This document shows positions 1-7,968 of a stretch of DNA of 64,000 nt, one piece after another (positions within the stretch are counted from its first letter, which is position 1; each line of letters starts with the position of its first letter). The notes under the pieces were generated by a model that was not told the origin of the DNA, ran no database searches, and was given only the letters and a program-made list of their open reading frames with translations. Source of the DNA: Streptomyces adelaidensis (GTDB lineage Bacteria > Actinomycetota > Actinomycetes > Streptomycetales > Streptomycetaceae); NCBI RefSeq assembly GCF_016598475.1, contig NZ_JAEMUX010000036.1:17985-81984 (forward strand). The letters are read 5' to 3'. Position numbers and translations under genes: made by a program.

Positions 1-1938
1 GGTGTGCACGCGGCCGGTGTGATCATGTCCAGCGAGCCCATCGTCGACCACGCCCCGATCTGGGTGCGCCACACCGACGGTGTGACCATCACACAGTGGG
101 ACTACCCGCAGTGCGAGTCGCTCGGCCTGCTCAAGATGGACTTCCTGGGCCTGCGCAACCTCACGATCATGGACGACGCCATCAAGATGGTGAAGGCCAA
201 CAAGGGCATCGACCTGGAGATGCTCGCCCTCCCGCTGGACGACCCCACGACGTTCGAACTGCTCTGCCGCGGTGACACCCTCGGCGTCTTCCAGTTCGAC
301 GGCGGCCCCATGCGCTCCCTGCTCCGCCAGATGCAGCCCGACAACTTCGAGGACATCTCCGCCGTCTCGGCCCTCTACCGGCCGGGCCCCATGGGCATGA
401 ACTCGCACATCAACTACGCGGAGCGCAAGAACAAGCGCCAGGAGATCACGCCGATCCACAAGGAGCTGGAAGAGCCGCTCCAGGAGGTCCTCGCGGTCAC
501 CTACGGCCTGATCGTGTACCAGGAGCAGGTGCAGAAGGCCGCCCAGATCATCGCCGGGTACTCGCTCGGCGAGGCCGACATCCTGCGCCGCGTGATGGGC
601 AAGAAGAAGCCCGACGAACTGGCGAAGAACTTCACCATCTTCCAGGCCGGAGCCAAGAAGAACGGCTACAGCGACGAGGCGATCCAGGCCCTGTGGGACG
701 TACTGGTCCCCTTCGCCGGCTACGCGTTCAACAAGGCCCACTCCGCCGCGTACGGACTGGTCTCGTACTGGACCGGCTATCTGAAGGCGAACTACCCGGC
801 CGAGTACATGGCCGCGCTGCTCACCTCGGTCAAGGACGACAAGGACAAGTCGGCGGTCTACCTCAACGAGTGCCGGCGCATGCGCATCAAGGTGCTGCCG
901 CCGAACGTCAACGAGTCCGAGCAGAACTTCGCCGCCCAGGGCGACGACGTGATCCTCTTCGGCCTCTCCGCCGTCCGCAACGTCGGCACGAACGTCGTCG
1001 AGTCGATCATCCGCAGCCGCAAGGCCAAGGGGAAGTACGCCTCCTTCCCCGACTACCTCGACAAGGTCGAGGCGGTGGCCTGCAACAAGCGGACCACGGA
1101 GTCGCTGATCAAGGCGGGTGCCTTCGACTCCATGGGGCACACCCGCAAGGGCCTGACCGCGCACTTCGACTCGATGATCGACAACGTGGTCGCGGTCAAG
1201 CGCAAGGAGGCCGAGGGCCAGTTCGACCTCTTCGGCGGCATGGGCGAGGAGGAGACCAGCGAGCCGGGCTTCGGCCTCGACGTCGAGTTCACCACCGACG
1301 AGTGGGAGAAGACCTATCTCCTCGCCCAGGAGCGGGAGATGCTCGGTCTCTACGTCTCCGACCACCCGCTCTTCGGCCTGGAGCACGTGCTCTCCGACAA
1401 GGCCGACGCGGGCATCGCCCAGCTCACCGGCGGTGAACACGCGGACGGCGCGGTCGTCACCATCGGCGGCATCATCTCGGGCCTCCAGCGCAAGATGACC
1501 AAGCAGGGCAACGCCTGGGCCATCGCCACCGTGGAGGACCTCGCCGGTTCCATCGAGTGCATGTTCTTCCCGGCGACCTACCAGCTCGTCTCGACCCAAC
1601 TCGTCGAGGACGCCGTCGTGTTCGTCAAGGGCCGCCTCGACAAGCGCGAGGAGGTACCGCGGCTGGTCGCGATGGAGATGCAGGTCCCGGACCTGTCGAA
1701 CGCGGGCACCAACGCGCCCGTGATCCTCACCATCCCGGCCACCAGGGTCACCCCGCCCATGGTCAGCCGCCTCGGTGAGATCCTCAGCCACCACAAGGGC
1801 GACAGCGAGGTCCGGATCAGGCTCCAGGGACCCACCAAGACGACGGTGCTGCGCCTCGACCGGCACCGGGTGAAGCCCGACCCGGCGCTGTTCGGCGACT
1901 TGAAGGTCCTGCTCGGCCCGTCCTGCCTGGCCGGCTAG
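1..1938 (+). CDS. dnaE: DNA polymerase III subunit alpha, C-terminal part (partial)
   Basis: Catalytic subunit of the replicative DNA polymerase. The frame is open from base 1, so the window edge removes the N-terminal PHP domain and part of the palm; about 645 codons remain. Visible are the polymerase-core stretch KMDFLGLRNL, the VYQEQVQ and AFNKAHSAAYG motifs of the fingers, a helix-hairpin-helix region around LIKAGAFDSMG, the beta-clamp/OB-fold region (AIATVEDLAGSIECMFF) and a short C-terminal tail. This layout fits the long housekeeping DnaE1 rather than the mutagenic DnaE2. The gene ends at TAG 1936-1938, followed by a strong hairpin terminator. Confidence 0.97.
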   Translation, partial: GVHAAGVIMSSEPIVDHAPIWVRHTDGVTITQWDYPQCESLGLLKMDFLGLRNLTIMDDAIKMVKANKGIDLEMLALPLDDPTTFELLCRGDTLGVFQFDGGPMRSLLRQMQPDNFEDISAVSALYRPGPMGMNSHINYAERKNKRQEITPIHKELEEPLQEVLAVTYGLIVYQEQVQKAAQIIAGYSLGEADILRRVMGKKKPDELAKNFTIFQAGAKKNGYSDEAIQALWDVLVPFAGYAFNKAHSAAYGLVSYWTGYLKANYPAEYMAALLTSVKDDKDKSAVYLNECRRMRIKVLPPNVNESEQNFAAQGDDVILFGLSAVRNVGTNVVESIIRSRKAKGKYASFPDYLDKVEAVACNKRTTESLIKAGAFDSMGHTRKGLTAHFDSMIDNVVAVKRKEAEGQFDLFGGMGEEETSEPGFGLDVEFTTDEWEKTYLLAQEREMLGLYVSDHPLFGLEHVLSDKADAGIAQLTGGEHADGAVVTIGGIISGLQRKMTKQGNAWAIATVEDLAGSIECMFFPATYQLVSTQLVEDAVVFVKGRLDKREEVPRLVAMEMQVPDLSNAGTNAPVILTIPATRVTPPMVSRLGEILSHHKGDSEVRIRLQGPTKTTVLRLDRHRVKPDPALFGDLKVLLGPSCLAG

Positions 1939-1971
1939 CGGCCGACGGCGGACTTACAGGCGCAAGCGCGC

Positions 1972-2007
1972 GAGGGGGCGCATCCGGACTTCCGGATGCG
2001 CCCCCTC
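1972..2007. terminator. Hairpin terminator between dnaE and a convergent small gene
   Basis: Perfect 16-bp stem (1972-1987 with 1992-2007) closed by a 4-nt ACTT loop. It lies 33 nt after the dnaE stop and 36 nt beyond the stop of the convergent small gene, so it probably serves both. Confidence 0.9.
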
Positions 2008-2043
2008 GGTGTATCTGGGCTGCAACAGCCCTTTGTGCGGAGG

Positions 2044-2208
2044 TCAGTTGTGACCGAAGCGCTTCTGACGGCCCTTGCGGGCCATGTCGCCGGGTGTCAC
2101 CTGGGAGGCGCGCTGCTCCGTCTGCGACTCCATCGAGGACTGCTGGGCCTCCTGCTGACCACGCTCGGACTGCGGCTGCTTACGGTCCTGCTTCTTGTTC
2201 TTGGCCAT
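2044..2208 (-). CDS. 54-aa basic hydrophilic protein of unknown function
   Basis: A short reading frame starting at ATG 2206-2208 with an excellent GGAGG ribosome-binding site at 2217-2221 (8-nt spacing). The product is 54 residues, very rich in Gln, Lys, Arg and Ser, begins MAKNKKQDRKQPQSERGQQ and ends RKGRQKRFGHN. There is no membrane segment or cysteine; it looks disordered and could bind nucleic acid, but that is inference. I recall similar small proteins next to dnaE in other Streptomyces but cannot name a function. The good RBS, intact frame and shared terminator argue that it is real. Confidence 0.85.
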   Translation of the reverse strand: MAKNKKQDRKQPQSERGQQEAQQSSMESQTEQRASQVTPGDMARKGRQKRFGHN

Positions 2209-2440
2209 GGTGACTGCCTCCTGCGGGGGATCTAGGGGCCAGGGCCGCGACCAGATTCACATAGCCTGACAAGCCGCGCATTTCCGAAAATCACCGTCCG
2301 TTACGACAGTTGTCGGAGCGTATGTCGTGTTGGAGGGGTGTACGGCGAATACGCCACGCCGAAGATCGAGTTCCGGCCGTTAACCTCCGCGTGGTCGGGC
2401 AGACTCGAAGGAAGCCCGAAGCAAACCTCCCGGAAAGAGG

Positions 2441-3667
2441 GTGGATCGAGTGGACCGCTGCATCGTCCTGGTGGACGCCGGGTATCTGCTCGGCGCGGCC
2501 GCCAGCCTCCTCGCCGGAGAACCTTCCCGCTCCCGGATCACCGTCGATCACGCCTCCCTCATCCAGGGGCTGCGCGAGCGCGCCGAGGCCGACACCGAGC
2601 GGCCGCTGCTGCGCATCTACTGGTTCGACGGCGCCCCCGACCGCGTCCCGCAGCCCGAGCACCGCAGGCTGCGCGTGATGCCCCGGGTGACCGTACGGCT
2701 CGGCGCGCTGACCCGCAGCGACGGGCGGTGGGCGCAGAAGGGCGTGGACGCCGCCATGCACGCCGAACTGACCGAGCTGGCCCGCAACCGCGCGTGCTCC
2801 GACGTGGTCCTCGTGACCGGCGACGGGGATCTGCTGCCGGGCATGATGGCGGCCAAGGAGCACGGCGTCGCCGTGCACCTGTGGGCGGTGCAGGCCGCCG
2901 ACGGGGACTACAACCAGTCCGAGGACCTGGTCGCCGAGGCCGACGAGCGGCGGGTGCTCGACCGGGCGTGGATCACCAAGGCCGTACGGGCCAGGGAGTT
3001 CGGCGGGACCTGCGCCCCGCAGCCGGTGCCGCGCACGGAGATCGCCGCGATCCTGTCGGCGCCGCTGCCCGAGTCGGCCCTCGCGGCCGCCGAGCGGGCG
3101 ACCGGGGAGCCCGAGCACGCCTCGGCCGCCGACGCGGGGCGCAACGGCGCGGAGGATCGGGCGTCGACTCCCAAGGGCGTACCGACGCCCAAGGACCTCG
3201 CGGCGATGCGGGGCCCCGGGGCCCATTCCGCGCAGCATCCGGCGACCGCCACGCTGCGGTGGTCCTCCGACAAGGGCTGGGTGGACCGGCCCGGCGTCGC
3301 GGCGGAGGGGCCGGACGCGGCGGCGATGCCGACGCTGGCGCAGCTCACCAGCGCGGAGCAGCGGTGGGCCGACCGGGAGGAGGACATCACGACGGTCGGT
3401 GGCGACCCCTTCGAGGTCGGGCAGGTGTTCGCCCGGCGGTGGATGTCGCGGCTGACCGATCAGTCCCATCTGCAGAAGGTCTCCGGGATGTATCCGCGGG
3501 TTCCGCACCGGGTGGACGGGGAGCTGCTGCGGTACGCGGCACGGTTCGGGCTGCTCGCGCACAAGGACGACCAGATCGATGAGCACGACCGCTATGCGAT
3601 CAGAGCCGGGTTCTGGCGAGAGATCGATGTGCGGACCGCCGCGGAGCGCCTGCCGGCGGGGGAATGA
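2441..3667 (+). CDS. NYN-domain (PIN-like) protein
   Basis: About 405-408 residues. The N-terminal NYN/LabA-type domain shows IVLVDAGYLLGAA (first catalytic Asp) near residue 10, a WFDGAPD segment near 60, and DVVLVTGDGDLLPGMMAA near 120-138, the acidic cluster of PIN-like nucleases. The C-terminal half holds a low-complexity Ala/Pro linker and a conserved region ending in the 3550-3660 stretch. The family is expected to act on RNA, but substrate and role are unknown. A GTG at 2450, 9 nt after GGAAAGAGG, fits the ribosome-binding site better than the GTG at 2441, which abuts it. No partner gene is coupled to it. Confidence 0.85.
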   Translation: MDRVDRCIVLVDAGYLLGAAASLLAGEPSRSRITVDHASLIQGLRERAEADTERPLLRIYWFDGAPDRVPQPEHRRLRVMPRVTVRLGALTRSDGRWAQKGVDAAMHAELTELARNRACSDVVLVTGDGDLLPGMMAAKEHGVAVHLWAVQAADGDYNQSEDLVAEADERRVLDRAWITKAVRAREFGGTCAPQPVPRTEIAAILSAPLPESALAAAERATGEPEHASAADAGRNGAEDRASTPKGVPTPKDLAAMRGPGAHSAQHPATATLRWSSDKGWVDRPGVAAEGPDAAAMPTLAQLTSAEQRWADREEDITTVGGDPFEVGQVFARRWMSRLTDQSHLQKVSGMYPRVPHRVDGELLRYAARFGLLAHKDDQIDEHDRYAIRAGFWREIDVRTAAERLPAGE

Positions 3668-3716
3668 GCGCCCAATAGCTCGGGCTGTTCTGTTTGTGGG
3701 CGACTGCGGCTTTGTT

Positions 3717-3746
3717 GTGGCTGGTCGCGCGGTTCCCCGCGCCCCT
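3717..3746 (+). repeat. Dispersed intergenic element, copy A
   Basis: Contains CTGGTCGCGCGGTTCCCCGC followed by GCCCCT, then a self-complementary GCCCC/GGGGC stretch. It is the same element as at 6579, 55931 (inverted) and 60897, and lies between two codirectional genes. Confidence 0.8.
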
Positions 3747-3797
3747 TTGGGGCCCGCTGCTGGTGCCCCCGGGAGAAAATCGGTACTGAAGACCCCG

Positions 3798-3803
3798 TAG
3801 GCT
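3798..3803 (+). promoter_or_regulatory. TAGGCT -10 box for the ABC ATPase gene
   Basis: TAGGCT lies exactly 8 nt before GTG 3812. There is no Shine-Dalgarno sequence, which suggests a leaderless or nearly leaderless transcript. No convincing -35 box is visible. Confidence 0.6.
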
Positions 3804-3811
3804 CGCTCCTC

Positions 3812-4837
3812 GTGAGTACGCGTACGGCACAGACGATCCGGCACGGTCGGGATGTCGTGTGTGCTGTGCGGGGGCTCACCAAGACGTATGCGGCCACGCG
3901 GGGGCGGCGCGGGGAGCCGGGGACGCCCGAGGTGCGGGCCAATGACGCGGTCGCGCTGGAGGTCCGGCGCGGGGAGATCTTCGGGCTGCTCGGGCCTAAC
4001 GGGGCCGGCAAGACCACACTCGTACGGCAGCTGACCGGGCTGATGCGGCCCGACGACGGCACCGTCGAGATTCTGGGCCACGACATCGTGCGGCACCCGG
4101 AGCGGGCCGCGCGGATCCTCGCGTACCTGGGGCAGGAGTCGACCGCCCTCGACGAACTGACCGTGGCGCTGGCCGCGGAGACCACCGGACGGCTGCGCGG
4201 CCTGGAGGTACGGCGGGCGCGGGCCGAGCGGGACGCCGTGCTGGCGGAGCTGGGGCTGACCGCGCTCGCCTCGCGGCCGCTGAAGAAGCTGTCCGGCGGA
4301 CAGCGGCGGCTCGCCTGTTTCGCCACCGCCCTCGTCGGGGAACGGCCGCTGCTCGTGCTGGACGAGCCGACCAGCGGCATGGACCCGTTGGCCCGGCGGG
4401 CCGTGTGGGCCGCCGTCGACCGGCGCCGCGCCGAGTCCGGCACCACCGTCCTGCTGGTCACCCACAACGTCATCGAGGCCGAGACCGTCCTCGACCGGGT
4501 CGCCGTCCTCGACAAAGGGCGCGTCATCGCCTGCGACACCCCAGCCGGGCTGAAGGAGAAGGTCGCGGGCGAGGTCCGCGTCGAGCTGGTGTGGCGGGAG
4601 AGGGCCCCGCTGGACGTACCCGAGGTCGCCGCGCTGCGCCCGCGCGCCGTGGAGTCCGGGCGCCGCTGGACGCTCCGGCTCGCGCCGGACGAGGCGCGCG
4701 CGGTGGTGGCCACGGTGACCGGGGGCGCCGCCTTCGTCGCGCTCGACGACTTCACGCTCGCCACGCCGAGCCTGGAGGACGTCTACCTGGCGCTCGGCGG
4801 CAGCGCGGGCAGCGCACAGGGGCTGGTCAAGGGGTGA
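3812..4837 (+). CDS. ABC-2 type transporter ATP-binding protein
   Basis: 341-residue ATPase of a multidrug/polyketide-export type ABC-2 transporter. Walker A GPNGAGKT is at residues 61-68, the signature LSGGQRR near 167, Walker B LLVLDEPTSGMDP near 188 and the switch His in LLVTHN near 220. The C-terminal 80 residues form the usual accessory domain. The start is GTG 3812, positioned by an upstream TAGGCT box. The permease gene follows after about 100 bp, so the pair should form one exporter in the cytoplasmic membrane; the substrate cannot be told from sequence. The final VYLALGG motif is typical of this subfamily. Confidence 0.93.
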   Translation: MSTRTAQTIRHGRDVVCAVRGLTKTYAATRGRRGEPGTPEVRANDAVALEVRRGEIFGLLGPNGAGKTTLVRQLTGLMRPDDGTVEILGHDIVRHPERAARILAYLGQESTALDELTVALAAETTGRLRGLEVRRARAERDAVLAELGLTALASRPLKKLSGGQRRLACFATALVGERPLLVLDEPTSGMDPLARRAVWAAVDRRRAESGTTVLLVTHNVIEAETVLDRVAVLDKGRVIACDTPAGLKEKVAGEVRVELVWRERAPLDVPEVAALRPRAVESGRRWTLRLAPDEARAVVATVTGGAAFVALDDFTLATPSLEDVYLALGGSAGSAQGLVKG

Positions 4838-4943
4838 GGATCGCGGGCGTGAGCCGGAGAGCAGTCGGTGCGGAGATGAACGGCAGGGCTGCCGCAGCCG
4901 TACGAAAATGGGCGACAGCCGAAGCGAAGGGGAGCAACTCGAC

Positions 4944-5768
4944 GTGAGTGTCGTACCCGCCGAGATTCTGCCGGGCAGCACCCTGGCCGTAGAGGAGCGC
5001 GTGGAGCGCGGAGCCGCCGAGCTCGGGCCCCGCGCGCGGCTGTGGCCGTCGCTCTGCGCGGTGTACCGGGCGCAGCTCTCCCGGGCGCGGGTCGCGCGGA
5101 TCCCGCTGCTGTTCGTGGCCACCTTCCAGTCGATCGGGATCATGATCCTGATGCGCGGAGTGGTGGACGGCGGGGCCGAGGCGCGGACCGTCGTCGCCGG
5201 TTCGGCGGTGCTCGTCGTCGCCTTCGTCGCGCTCAACCTGCTGGCGCAGTACTTCGGGCAGCTGCGGGCGAGCGGCGGCCTCGACCACTACGCGACCCTG
5301 CCGGTGCCGCCGGCGGCCGTGGTGCTCGGCGCGGCCGGGGCGTACGCCTCCTTCACCGTCCCCGGCACCGTGGTGACCGCGGTGTTCGGGTGTGTGCTCT
5401 TCGGGCTGCCGCTGTCCCACCTCTGGATTCTCGCCGCCGTGATCCCGCTCGCCGGGGCCGCGCTCGCCGGTCTCGGCGCCGCGCTGGGCCTGCTCGCCCC
5501 GCGCCCGGAACTCGCCACCGTGCTCGGTCAGCTGGGCATGTCGGCCGCGCTGCTGCTCGGCGTACTGCCGGCCGACCGGATGCCGGCCTTCATCCAGTTC
5601 GCCCGGGACCTGCTCCCGTCGACGTACGGGGTGGAGGCCTTCGCGCGGACGTTCGGGCCGAATCCCGACTGGGCGTTCGTGCTCGGTGACCTCGCCGTGT
5701 GCGCCGGGGTCGGGGTCATCTCCCTCGCGGTCGCCACCTGGGCGTACCGGCGGGCCGCCGTCCGGTGA
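4944..5768 (+). CDS. ABC-2 type transporter permease
   Basis: Membrane partner of the preceding ATPase, about 274 residues with six hydrophobic segments (for example VARIPLLFVATFQSIGIMI, AVLVVAFVALNLLAQYF and the final VISLAVATWAY). GTG 4944 is preferred because AAGGGGAG lies 9 nt upstream; an in-frame ATG at 4908 would add 12 residues. It belongs to the ABC2 membrane family without a soluble domain. The 106-nt gap after the ATPase holds no promoter that I can recognise, so cotranscription is likely. Substrate unknown. Confidence 0.9.
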   Translation: MSVVPAEILPGSTLAVEERVERGAAELGPRARLWPSLCAVYRAQLSRARVARIPLLFVATFQSIGIMILMRGVVDGGAEARTVVAGSAVLVVAFVALNLLAQYFGQLRASGGLDHYATLPVPPAAVVLGAAGAYASFTVPGTVVTAVFGCVLFGLPLSHLWILAAVIPLAGAALAGLGAALGLLAPRPELATVLGQLGMSAALLLGVLPADRMPAFIQFARDLLPSTYGVEAFARTFGPNPDWAFVLGDLAVCAGVGVISLAVATWAYRRAAVR

Positions 5769-5790
5769 CGCGCCGCACAGCCGCGCCTGG

Positions 5791-5796
5791 CACGAT
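5791..5796 (+). promoter_or_regulatory. CACGAT -10-like box before the DUF2567 gene
   Basis: CACGAT is 6 nt before GTG 5803 in a region without a Shine-Dalgarno sequence. It is weaker than the TAGGCT examples. Confidence 0.4.
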
Positions 5797-5802
5797 GTCA
5801 GA

Positions 5803-6489
5803 GTGACCGCACCGTTGACTCCCCCTCCGCCGCCGCACGGCCAGCCTTCGCACGACTCCTGGGCGCCTCCGCCCGCCGGCGACGGGGGTGCGGGGCACCA
5901 CGGGTACGAGCCGGACAAGCCGTCCGGGCCCGGGCTGAGGACGGAGCTGATCGAGGCCGCCGTCGTCACCGCGGTCATGGCGCTCATCGGTGGTGTGCTG
6001 CTCGGCCTGCTGTGGTGGTGGCTGGCGCCGCACGTACCGCTCGTCTCCGACGGGTCGGCGGTCTACTTCAAGGACACCGAGGGCGAGCAGGCCGTCGGCG
6101 TCGATGGAACGTTCACGCTGCTGGCCCTCGGTGCGGGTGCGCTCAGCGCGCTCGTCGTCTTCGTGCTGCGGCGGCGTGGGGGCGTGCCGCTCGTCGTTGC
6201 GCTCACGGTCGGTGGGGTGCTGGGGGCCGTGCTGGCGTGGCGGCTGGGGGTGTGGCTCGGGCCCGATACGGATGTCGTGGCTCGGGCGAAGGAGGTGGGG
6301 GAGGGGGTGACCTTCTCCGCGCCTCTGAAGCTCGGGGCGAAGGGGGCGCTGTTGGCCTGGCCGTTGGCCGGGTTGCTGGTCCATCTCGGGCTGACGGCGT
6401 TGTTCGGGCCGCGGGATCCCGATCCGTACGGGCAGCAGCGTCAGATGACGGACGAGTACGGTGCGCCGCTCGGGCCGCCGGCGGCATAA
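5803..6489 (+). CDS. DUF2567-family membrane protein
   Basis: 228-residue protein with a proline-rich N-terminal tail (about 45 residues) and four hydrophobic helices: AAVVTAVMALIGGVLLGLL, FTLLALGAGALSALVVFVL, VPLVVALTVGGVLGAVLAW and LLAWPLAGLLVHLGLTALF. A short extracytoplasmic loop after helix 1 contains GSAVYFKDTEGEQAVGVDG, the most conserved part of the family as I remember it. Function unknown. GTG 5803 is chosen because it gives the family-typical Pro-rich start; the open frame extends upstream only into low-complexity DNA. It lies 34 nt after the ABC permease gene, so cotranscription is possible. Confidence 0.85.
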   Translation: MTAPLTPPPPPHGQPSHDSWAPPPAGDGGAGHHGYEPDKPSGPGLRTELIEAAVVTAVMALIGGVLLGLLWWWLAPHVPLVSDGSAVYFKDTEGEQAVGVDGTFTLLALGAGALSALVVFVLRRRGGVPLVVALTVGGVLGAVLAWRLGVWLGPDTDVVARAKEVGEGVTFSAPLKLGAKGALLAWPLAGLLVHLGLTALFGPRDPDPYGQQRQMTDEYGAPLGPPAA

Positions 6490-6578
6490 GGGCGTTTGTT
6501 CTCGCCCCCGCCGCCCCTACCCGTCCCATCCCCAGGGGCGCTGCCCCTTCTACCCCGGCTCTTTGTCTGCGGGTTCGG

Positions 6579-6610
6579 TGGGGGCTTGTCGCGCAGTTCC
6601 CCGCGCCCCT
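6579..6610 (+). repeat. Dispersed intergenic element, copy B
   Basis: Core GGCTTGTCGCGCAGTTCCCC followed by GCGCCCCT, in the convergent gap between the DUF2567 gene and ybaK. It runs directly into the hairpin at 6605-6628. Confidence 0.85.
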
Positions 6611-6628
6611 GAAAAGAAAAGCAGGGGC
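6605..6628. terminator. Hairpin following repeat copy B
   Basis: GCCCCTG (6605-6611) pairs with CAGGGGC (6622-6628) across a 10-nt A-rich loop. It sits in the convergent intergenic region and probably terminates one or both genes. Confidence 0.6.
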
Positions 6629-6671
6629 TGCGCCCCCATGCTCTTCGCCTTTGGGGGCGCGGTCAAGGAAC

Positions 6672-7178
6672 TCACGCGCGGGCGATGGGCGCGGAGACCG
6701 CTTCCGTGAGGCGCTGGAGATCGGTGGGGGCGAGTTCGACCTCCAGGCCCCGGCGGCCGGCGGAGACGCAGATCGTGTCGTGGCCGTCCGCCGAGGCGTC
6801 CAGTACCGTGCGGAGCCTCTTGCGCTGGCCCAGCGGGGAGATGCCACCGCGGACATAGCCCGTCGTGCGTTCCGCGAGGGTGGGGTCGGCCATCGCCGCT
6901 CGCTTGCCGCCGACCGCCGTCGCCAGGGACTTCAGGTCCAGCGAACCCGCCACCGGCACGACCGCGACCACGAGGGAGCCGTCGACGTCCGCGACCAGGG
7001 TCTTGAAGACCCGCTCGGGGGACACACCCATGGCCTCGGCCGCCTCCTCGCCGTAGGACGGGTGGGCGGGATCGTGCTCGTAGGCGTGGACGGTGAACCG
7101 CACACCCGCCGCGCTCAGCGCCACGGTCGCGGGCGTGCCACCCGCGCCCGACTGCTGCTTCTTCGACTTCTTCGCCAT
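6672..7178 (-). CDS. ybaK: YbaK/EbsC-family Cys-tRNA(Pro) deacylase
   Basis: 168-residue protein expected to hydrolyse mischarged Cys-tRNA(Pro) (and related mischarged tRNAs) in the cytoplasm. The YbaK/prolyl-tRNA editing fold covers residues 20-160: FKTLV with the catalytic-site Lys near 59, VVPVAGSLDLKSLA near 76, and the substrate-loop motif GGISPLG near 111. The N-terminus KKSKKQQSG is basic. Start ATG 7176-7178, preceded by GAGAGG. It is followed by a separate LON-domain gene on the same strand upstream of it. Length matches the family. Confidence 0.93.
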   Translation of the reverse strand: MAKKSKKQQSGAGGTPATVALSAAGVRFTVHAYEHDPAHPSYGEEAAEAMGVSPERVFKTLVADVDGSLVVAVVPVAGSLDLKSLATAVGGKRAAMADPTLAERTTGYVRGGISPLGQRKRLRTVLDASADGHDTICVSAGRRGLEVELAPTDLQRLTEAVSAPIARA

Positions 7179-7213
7179 CAGCCTCTCGCGTGCGTCAGTT
7201 GAGGTGGTTGCGA

Positions 7214-7954
7214 TCAGTTGAGACTCGTCGGCCCGCGCGTCAGCTCCGACGCAGGCAACGACGGCAGATTACGGATGATGGCGGTCTCGGCGCGCAGGAG
7301 TTTCAGCTCGTCGCGCAGGCGGGCCGCGGTGTCGGGGGCCTGGAGGAGCAGCTGCTTGGCGGGGGTGTCGAGCATCATCGCGGCGGCGACCAGGTAGGAG
7401 ACGACGGCCGGCTCGTCCGGGAGGTCCGCACCCGTCGACAGCGAGCGCTCACGGGCGCCCGCGAGCCGCTTCTGGTACTGGCGGAACGCCCGCAGCACAC
7501 CCTCCGCGAGCGCGCCCGCCTCGTCGCCCGGGTCCTCCGGAAGCTCTTCGAGGTCCGCCATGAGGAACGGGCCGGAGGTGTCCACCGAGAGCAGCCGCAC
7601 CCGGGTGGTGCCGGTCGCGAGGACCTCGAACGTGCCGTTGTCGCGCTCCCGGATGGTGGCCGCGTCCGCGATACAGCCCACGGGGTGGAACGCCTTGGAC
7701 GGTTCGCCGCCGAAGCCGGCGGTCGGGCCGCGCTCGGGCAGGGCGGTCGGATCCGGCATACCGGGTGCGCTCGGCGCGACCTCGTGGCCGTCGCGGATGG
7801 CGACGACGGCGAAGCGGCGGGGTTGGTCCTCGGGGGTCTTCAGCAACTCGCGCATCATGGCGCGGTAGCGCTCCTCGAAGATGTTCAGAGGAAGCACGAG
7901 CCCCGGGTACAACACCGAGTTCAGGGGGAAGAGTGGCAGCCGGACGGTGGTCAC
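7214..7954 (-). CDS. LON substrate-binding domain protein
   Basis: 246-residue stand-alone LON N-terminal (LAN) domain protein: the start VRLPLFPLNSVLYPGLVLPL and IFEERYRAMM (residues 3-35), GTFEVLATGTTRVRLL near 120, and a helical C-terminal bundle. There is no ATPase or protease domain, so it is not Lon; such proteins may bind substrates for a partner protease, which is inference. GTG 7952-7954 fixes the start because TAGGCT lies 8 nt upstream and the family begins at this point. An upstream extension of the frame into the neighbouring gene is an open-frame artefact. Confidence 0.9.
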   Translation of the reverse strand: MTTVRLPLFPLNSVLYPGLVLPLNIFEERYRAMMRELLKTPEDQPRRFAVVAIRDGHEVAPSAPGMPDPTALPERGPTAGFGGEPSKAFHPVGCIADAATIRERDNGTFEVLATGTTRVRLLSVDTSGPFLMADLEELPEDPGDEAGALAEGVLRAFRQYQKRLAGARERSLSTGADLPDEPAVVSYLVAAAMMLDTPAKQLLLQAPDTAARLRDELKLLRAETAIIRNLPSLPASELTRGPTSLN

Positions 7955-7962
7955 GAGGCCAG

Positions 7963-7968
7963 AGCCTA
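7963..7968 (-). promoter_or_regulatory. TAGGCT -10 box overlapping the upstream stop codon
   Basis: Reads TAGGCT on the minus strand, 8 nt before GTG 7954. Its first three bases are the TAG stop codon of the upstream gene, so promoter and stop are superimposed. Confidence 0.6.
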
